Below, piece by piece: positions 13,018-17,837 of a DNA stretch of 17,837 nucleotides. Made by a program: the position numbers and the translations under genes. Positions within the stretch are counted from its first letter, which is position 1; each line of letters begins with the position of its first letter. The notes beneath the pieces are model-generated. The model was not told where the DNA came from and ran no database searches. It saw only the letters and a program-made list of their open reading frames with translations. The stretch lies in NCBI GenBank assembly GCA_937911935.1, contig CALDQH010000013.1, positions 1-17,837 of the forward strand, given 5' to 3'. This stretch comes from an uncultured Bacteroidales bacterium (GTDB lineage Bacteria > Bacteroidota > Bacteroidia > Bacteroidales > Paludibacteraceae).

Positions 13018-15261
13018 TTATATTCTCTGCTCATACAACTTTAACATATAATCACGAGAAATTAATTCTCCTGGTTGCATCTTAATTTTATAAATACGAA
13101 CCTGCTCTTTGCCCAACGAAATATAAGTAGAAAGATTCAATTTTAAACACAACCCACCATCTTTTTGACCTAAATAAACTTTTTCAACCTTGTAATAACC
13201 ATCAATACATCCATCTACCATTGGCAAGAAATATTCAATATCCATAAAATTGATATTCTTAGGAAGAGTCTCCATTGCATACTTCTCGGATACATGGTCT
13301 GAAAATTTAGCAAAATCATTATCTGATTTCCTCACCAATCCAGTAAGAATATTAGCTTTAGGAGCCATTTTATCAAGAGAACCAACATTTTCTATAGCCT
13401 CTACATGAAAATCTCTTTCAAGTGTAAATGAATCACTTACGTAAAAATGTGTTTTTAAACTATCTAATATTTTATCATTTTGAGCCACTTCATCTTTTAC
13501 TTTTTCATCCTTAATGCGAAGACTTTTCCATAGTTCTGGTTCTTCATTTTTCATCAAAGCTAAAATAAGATAGTTACCATTTGACTTTGGACGATATATT
13601 TTACCATTCAACAAACGAAAATTATCTTGAATGAATCCATAACAATTCATGCCATCACGTGGTTGTAATATTCTGAATTCATATAAACGATTTAATGTGC
13701 TCTGGATTTTACTACGGAATTCATTGCGAACATACTCTCGCCAAACTGCTTGTACATTTTTATTATCTCTACCATATAGGGATACGATATATAAAAAATT
13801 CACATCGTAATGGCACAATAACAACGTATCTCTATCAAACAAACGATTCTCAAACTGCCTATTTAGTTGTATTCCATCCTCTTGTGATTTCAATTCTTTA
13901 TCTTCAAAAGACAAGAATTTATCACCTCCAGATTGTTTATTAGGTATTCTTGCGCTAATAAAGAAGTTTGGTATAGGATTATAACCTTCAGTCAGAGCAT
14001 CTCTCAATTGAGGTTGTTCTCCATTGTTATTTCCATCAAGGAATAAATTCATATTCCATTGAATCACATTCCTCGCATATGTATATTGCTTATAAATAGA
14101 TTTATCGTCTAATTTAGTACAATCATTTTTAGATCGCTTATAATATTTACTATCACCTATATAATAAGTAAGTTCAGATTGTAAATTTGATTGTTCGATA
14201 AGACCATGACCAACAAACATATGGTCTACTAATTTACCATCTTTCTGATCTGTCAGTTCTTTATCTAAGTTTTGTTTGTCGTTACCACCAACAAGAGTGT
14301 CAATCATCACTTCAAATATATGCTCAAAATTTTTTGCAAGCAAATAGTCATCTTCTTGTCGGTTCATTGATATTTTATATTCCCTATCAAAAAAAGCATA
14401 ACACAAATCCCAAATTCTTAGAGCCTTATCAGAGAAATATTTATATTTAATTTGTTTTAACCTACGACATCCAAGGTTTTTATTTATGTATACATTCTTC
14501 AACCTATCCGAATTGATAAGTTGATAGTTAATATTGATATCAAACGAAAAACCATGAATCTCACGAATATAGTTCAAAATTGAGAAATAGATTACCAATA
14601 ATTCTTCGTCAAAGTTCACCATTTTCTTTTTATTCACTGGATTGGTATAGATAGGTGTTCCTTGTTGAATAATAGCATTAGACTTATTGATGGTCTTATT
14701 CCAGTTTATCTTATTATGCCCAGAATGGACATTTTTGACGATGAATGTAAAGTATTCTTGATTATTTCTGTTAAAATCTCGTAGAGCGATAATAACATCC
14801 AGTAAAGTATTATACTTTTGTTTTTTACCTCTACTCTCCGCTTGATATTCTCTACTTTCGAGGATATTATCATTATATTTTTGTTTGTATACGCTAATAG
14901 TTCGATAAATCCAAATCGATAAAGTAGATAGAAATTCTTTATATTCCTTGCATCCTTCTTCTTTAAATTTAGATTTTATTTCTTCCGATTCAAAGTCAAT
15001 AATTTCTTGAGGTGAAGCTCCAAAAATAGTATCTTTTGCATTTTCATTTTCTTCATTTGATTCACCTGTTAGCACCACTTTAGGCAAGAAAAAAATCACA
15101 TCTTTTGCTGTTTTACTATAGCAATATCCTACATACTCCAAAGCATATGTATCTTCCTTATTGGGAATAGATACAACATCTTTGAGTATATCCCTTATAG
15201 TCAACCCATTTCTGACCTCACTATTAAGTGTATATGGATATCCTTCTATAAATAATAGCAT
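13018..15261 (-). CDS. LlaJI/McrC-like PD-(D/E)xK restriction nuclease subunit
   Basis: 747 residues. The N-terminal part with LEYVGYCYSKTAKDVIFFLPKVVL (41-64) resembles McrC/LlaJI R2-type partners. The nuclease core is around 305-400: FEHIFEVMID (312-321), KLVDHMFV (343-350, Asp346) and YYIGDSKYYKR (366-376, Asp370 and Lys372). This forms a D...DxK version of PD-(D/E)xK. The remainder (~400-747) includes RNEFRSKIQSTLNRLYEFRIL and has no family I recognise. It is clearly longer than the usual LlaJI nuclease. The gene begins 15 bases after the McrB-like stop, so the two form one operon and very likely one complex in which GTP hydrolysis drives DNA cleavage. No signal peptide. The family call is moderate, the nuclease call stronger. 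Confidence 0.75.
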   Translation of the reverse strand: MLLFIEGYPYTLNSEVRNGLTIRDILKDVVSIPNKEDTYALEYVGYCYSKTAKDVIFFLPKVVLTGESNEENENAKDTIFGASPQEIIDFESEEIKSKFKEEGCKEYKEFLSTLSIWIYRTISVYKQKYNDNILESREYQAESRGKKQKYNTLLDVIIALRDFNRNNQEYFTFIVKNVHSGHNKINWNKTINKSNAIIQQGTPIYTNPVNKKKMVNFDEELLVIYFSILNYIREIHGFSFDININYQLINSDRLKNVYINKNLGCRRLKQIKYKYFSDKALRIWDLCYAFFDREYKISMNRQEDDYLLAKNFEHIFEVMIDTLVGGNDKQNLDKELTDQKDGKLVDHMFVGHGLIEQSNLQSELTYYIGDSKYYKRSKNDCTKLDDKSIYKQYTYARNVIQWNMNLFLDGNNNGEQPQLRDALTEGYNPIPNFFISARIPNKQSGGDKFLSFEDKELKSQEDGIQLNRQFENRLFDRDTLLLCHYDVNFLYIVSLYGRDNKNVQAVWREYVRNEFRSKIQSTLNRLYEFRILQPRDGMNCYGFIQDNFRLLNGKIYRPKSNGNYLILALMKNEEPELWKSLRIKDEKVKDEVAQNDKILDSLKTHFYVSDSFTLERDFHVEAIENVGSLDKMAPKANILTGLVRKSDNDFAKFSDHVSEKYAMETLPKNINFMDIEYFLPMVDGCIDGYYKVEKVYLGQKDGGLCLKLNLSTYISLGKEQVRIYKIKMQPGELISRDYMLKLYEQRI

Positions 15262-15276
15262 GCGTTCAGTGTTATT

Positions 15277-17052
15277 TTATTCTTCTACTTTTTCAATAGC
15301 AATATTTAATTTGTTATTTACATTACGAATAAACATTTGGAACAACTCTTCTGTCCATCCATTGATACCCCAAACAGTTTTATCGCCCCATTCGACTTTA
15401 AAACGCCTTGTGTTTGCAAAAGATTGATTATCTCCAGGAGAAGGTTTCCACGAAGCTACTAAGAAACTCTTTCTTTCGGAAATTTTATTCCAAAAATTAA
15501 TCATATCATCCACCGACATTTCAGTGTGTTGAGTTGCAAAATCTTGAACTATTTTTTGCACCGCTTTAGGTGTTGTGTATTGCACTTCACCTCCATCAAT
15601 CAAATATTTTGGTATAGGCTTACTTCGTCTACCTGGGTCTGTGATTTCGTTAGAATCTGTTTCATAAATAAATTCAGCAACACCTAACGCCTCCATCATT
15701 TTAATCAATTTTTCAGACCCACCTTCGCCATGTAATTCCGAGAACGTAACAGTTTCTGTATCACTAATTTTAAAAATATCGCCTTCACCATCTTTACATA
15801 CATCATTCCATAAATAAAACAATATTTTATTAAGTAACATTTTCTCTGTGATTATTCCATCATGTGGGTTGACAAAATAATCCCCCAACATTTTATCCTC
15901 AGAATTAGTAGCATCAAGAATTTTAGCATTAACCTTACTTTGGAATGATACCCATGAATAACTATTATTTTTGATGTTAATTATCCAATCGGTATTTTTA
16001 TACTTAATCGGCATATATTCCCAATCCCAACGACGTTTGAAAGCCGAGTCGATTGGGAACAACGATTGGTCACTCGTATTCATCGTTGCCCAAATATAGA
16101 GATTTGGAGGAAGCACGAGTACCTCACCATTACATACTTTATCTGCCACTTCATCATCACCACAAATTTCATTAATCTGGCACTTAATCTCCTCAGGCAA
16201 TTGCAAACCTTCACTACCAAAACTCAATTTATCGGTTGGTTTATCCTCAATAAGAGCTTTTCTAATATCATCATCTGCCTCTATTGGATATTCCGAATAA
16301 CCTTCTTTGCGGTCAAGAAGTTGGAATATATCGCCAAAAATTTGTGCACAGTTACCACGATTTATCTCTTCAATAACAAGGAATTGTGGGGCAATAGTCT
16401 CTTCACACATCTTCTGCCAAGCTTTAATATATGCCTTAATAAAAGCCTGCTTAACAAACTTATATTCTATTTTACTAGTTTGCAAGAATTCACCAGTACT
16501 AGAACTAGGATCTTTAAAACGTACAGTCTCATTACCATTCAAACCATACATATACTCTTTCTCTGTCGTAGGCTTATACGCCCCCACAAAAGTCGAATAA
16601 TCACTATCAGGATGGAATGTTGTACGAATAGTATCAGAATACTCCGATACTATCTTATTAGTCTCATAACTTTTACCAGTCCCTGGTGCACCATAATAGA
16701 TTTGTTGGAGAGGTCCAATAAACTCAATTACACTATCCTCAACATACTCATTTTGAGACAAACCTTGCCCCAATACCATTTTAGCCATTACGGCCAAAGT
16801 AGCATTATAACCATATTCATATTTATCAACCTCCGACTTTCCAGATAATGCTGCTTTTGCTTCTCTTCCTTTTGAATCTGGGTTGCTGCGAAAATAATCA
16901 ACAAATTCTTTCAACAAAGATTTTGATATAGTTCTCAAGCCAACAGCACCTTTACTAGTTGATTTTACCTGATAACACAAATTATCTTCTGCTATAATTT
17001 CAACCTGACCATTGCTTGATTTATCACCTACTTTTAAATTTATATCTTCCAT
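15277..17052 (-). CDS. McrB-like AAA+ GTPase of a type IV/LlaJI-like restriction system
   Basis: About 591 residues from ATG 17052. A TTG three codons earlier is a weaker start. In the frame counted from that TTG: an N-terminal region of unknown fold (~1-110, perhaps DNA recognition), Walker A YYGAPGTGKS (122-131), FHPDSDYSTFVGAYKP (149-164), Walker B FLVIEEINRGN (227-237), the McrB signature ATMNTSDQSLFPIDSAFKRR (325-344), and a helical C-terminal part ending in a WGINGW-containing segment that may contact the nuclease. The MNTxD motif is the guanine-recognition feature of McrB, so GTP rather than ATP is expected. It sits 30 bases after a leucine-rich-repeat gene and 15 bases before the nuclease gene, all on one strand. 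Confidence 0.88.
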   Translation of the reverse strand: MEDINLKVGDKSSNGQVEIIAEDNLCYQVKSTSKGAVGLRTISKSLLKEFVDYFRSNPDSKGREAKAALSGKSEVDKYEYGYNATLAVMAKMVLGQGLSQNEYVEDSVIEFIGPLQQIYYGAPGTGKSYETNKIVSEYSDTIRTTFHPDSDYSTFVGAYKPTTEKEYMYGLNGNETVRFKDPSSSTGEFLQTSKIEYKFVKQAFIKAYIKAWQKMCEETIAPQFLVIEEINRGNCAQIFGDIFQLLDRKEGYSEYPIEADDDIRKALIEDKPTDKLSFGSEGLQLPEEIKCQINEICGDDEVADKVCNGEVLVLPPNLYIWATMNTSDQSLFPIDSAFKRRWDWEYMPIKYKNTDWIINIKNNSYSWVSFQSKVNAKILDATNSEDKMLGDYFVNPHDGIITEKMLLNKILFYLWNDVCKDGEGDIFKISDTETVTFSELHGEGGSEKLIKMMEALGVAEFIYETDSNEITDPGRRSKPIPKYLIDGGEVQYTTPKAVQKIVQDFATQHTEMSVDDMINFWNKISERKSFLVASWKPSPGDNQSFANTRRFKVEWGDKTVWGINGWTEELFQMFIRNVNNKLNIAIEKVEE

Positions 17053-17082
17053 AATATTCAAATTTTATAAATTAACGCATTC

Positions 17083-17837
17083 TCAATTTTCATCCTCTAT
17101 CGCTACATAATTCGTAAATCGATTCCATCCTCGAGCTGCCCTGTAGTAATGGATAGAATTTTTAGGAACACGTATTTCGACAGTTTCAACGATTGAAGGT
17201 AATTTATCCTCAAGTATTGGTGATAATTCACTAGCAATAGACAAAGAAATAATATTATAACAATAATCAAAGGCTCCTGTTCCTATTTTTTCCAATTCCC
17301 CATCAATATCTACAATACGCAATCCTTCACAACAACCCAACGCATTATCCTCTATCTCTCTCACCTTCTGCGTCATTTTTATCCTTTTTAATAACTTACA
17401 CTTAAAAAAAGCCTTTTGGCCTATCACCTCAACACTGTCTGGAACAACGAATATCGGTTCACTTTTTTGGGCTGGATATTTTAACAAAACACTTTTGCTT
17501 TTATTATAAAGTACACCTTTTTCGCTCGAATATTTTTTATTTCGTTCATCTACAATAATATTAGTCAACCCATTACAAATATCAAACGCATTGTGTTCTA
17601 TATCAACAACATTTTGACCTATTTTTATTGTATCAAGACGGTAACATTGGTGAAAAGCTTCCAATCCTATCTTTGTAACACTATCAGGAATATCAACAAA
17701 ACGAAGAGACTCACAAAAAGAAAATACTTTGTCTCTAATCTCAATAACACTATTTGGTATATTGACCGAAACTAGTGATACACAATGAATAAACGTACAA
17801 GAATCAAGAGTTACAATACTATTACCTAAATTTACTA
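17083..17837 (-). CDS. BspA-type leucine-rich-repeat protein, 5' end outside window (partial)
   Basis: The reading frame is open to the right edge, so the true start lies outside. The visible 250 codons hold about six LRR_5 units of the pattern IPxSVxxIxxxAFxxCxxLxxIxI, for instance VNIPNSVIEIRDKVFSFC, VDIPDSVTKIGLEAFHQC, VPDSVEVIGQKAFFKC and KIGTGAFDYC. One unit carries a DERNKKYSSEKGVLYNKSKS insertion typical of BspA proteins. The C-terminus (RVPKNSIHYYRAARGWNRFT) is the usual last-repeat form, so the repeat domain ends the protein. BspA-like proteins are often surface adhesins, but no secretion signal can be judged here. It is followed after 30 bases by the McrB-like gene, so co-transcription is likely. 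Confidence 0.85.
   Translation of the reverse strand, partial: VNLGNSIVTLDSCTFIHCVSLVSVNIPNSVIEIRDKVFSFCESLRFVDIPDSVTKIGLEAFHQCYRLDTIKIGQNVVDIEHNAFDICNGLTNIIVDERNKKYSSEKGVLYNKSKSVLLKYPAQKSEPIFVVPDSVEVIGQKAFFKCKLLKRIKMTQKVREIEDNALGCCEGLRIVDIDGELEKIGTGAFDYCYNIISLSIASELSPILEDKLPSIVETVEIRVPKNSIHYYRAARGWNRFTNYVAIEDEN

Noticed and set aside
16066..16848. Plus-strand 260-residue ORF
   Set aside because: It is fully antisense to the McrB-like gene, whose frame carries the Walker and MNTSD motifs; the plus-strand translation has no recognisable family.

Overview
The window reads as a chromosomal segment of a Bacteroidota bacterium, most likely Bacteroidales. The base composition is AT-rich. Several promoters match the TTTG-N19/20-TAnnTTTG form used by the Bacteroidota primary sigma factor. 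The gene families (CotH repeat protein with starch-binding-like modules, DUF5063, ECF sigma/anti-sigma operon, BspA-type leucine-rich repeats, NamZ) fit the same group. The genus cannot be named from the sequence alone.

Layout. (1) 1-4361, minus strand: the N-terminal 1453 codons of a very large secreted protein that runs off the left edge. It carries a signal peptide, a starch-binding-like module, and two long tandem units, each an Ig-like domain plus a CotH kinase-like domain. The units share a 461-bp block with no mismatch. (2) 4532-9222, minus strand: a mostly housekeeping cluster, in transcription order DUF5063 protein, DEDDy 3'-5' exonuclease, RlmI-like rRNA methyltransferase, a solitary four-helix-bundle (23S rRNA intervening-sequence) protein framed by inverted heptamer arrays, the peptidoglycan hexosaminidase NamZ, and a lipoprotein. 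(3) 9290-10752, plus strand: an ECF sigma factor, a one-TM putative anti-sigma factor and a small exported CpxP/Spy-like protein, closed by a strong terminator. (4) 10921-10996: tRNA-Lys(UUU) with its own promoter and terminator. (5) 11041-17837: an accessory island on the minus strand. It holds an HD-domain (p)ppGpp-hydrolase-like protein with a C-terminal helix-turn-helix, a HEPN/MNT toxin-antitoxin pair, a wrecked Nudix gene, a two-gene McrB/LlaJI-type restriction system, and the C-terminal part of a BspA-like leucine-rich-repeat protein placed just upstream of that system.

How the parts work together. The sigma, anti-sigma and periplasmic genes form one envelope-stress-type regulatory operon. 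The McrB-like GTPase and the PD-(D/E)xK protein should act as one nucleotide-driven nuclease. The MNT antitoxin and HEPN toxin are translationally adjacent. No DNA methyltransferase is present, so the nuclease is either modification-dependent (type IV) or has its methylase outside the window.

The most unusual structure is a set of 7-bp tandem arrays. Two inverted copies (AGTTAGG type) enclose the intervening-sequence-protein gene. Three further arrays (consensus YRTTRAC type) sit in the island, two of them supplying the stop codons of GC-rich foreign-looking genes. These suggest small inserted modules whose ends are heptamer arrays.
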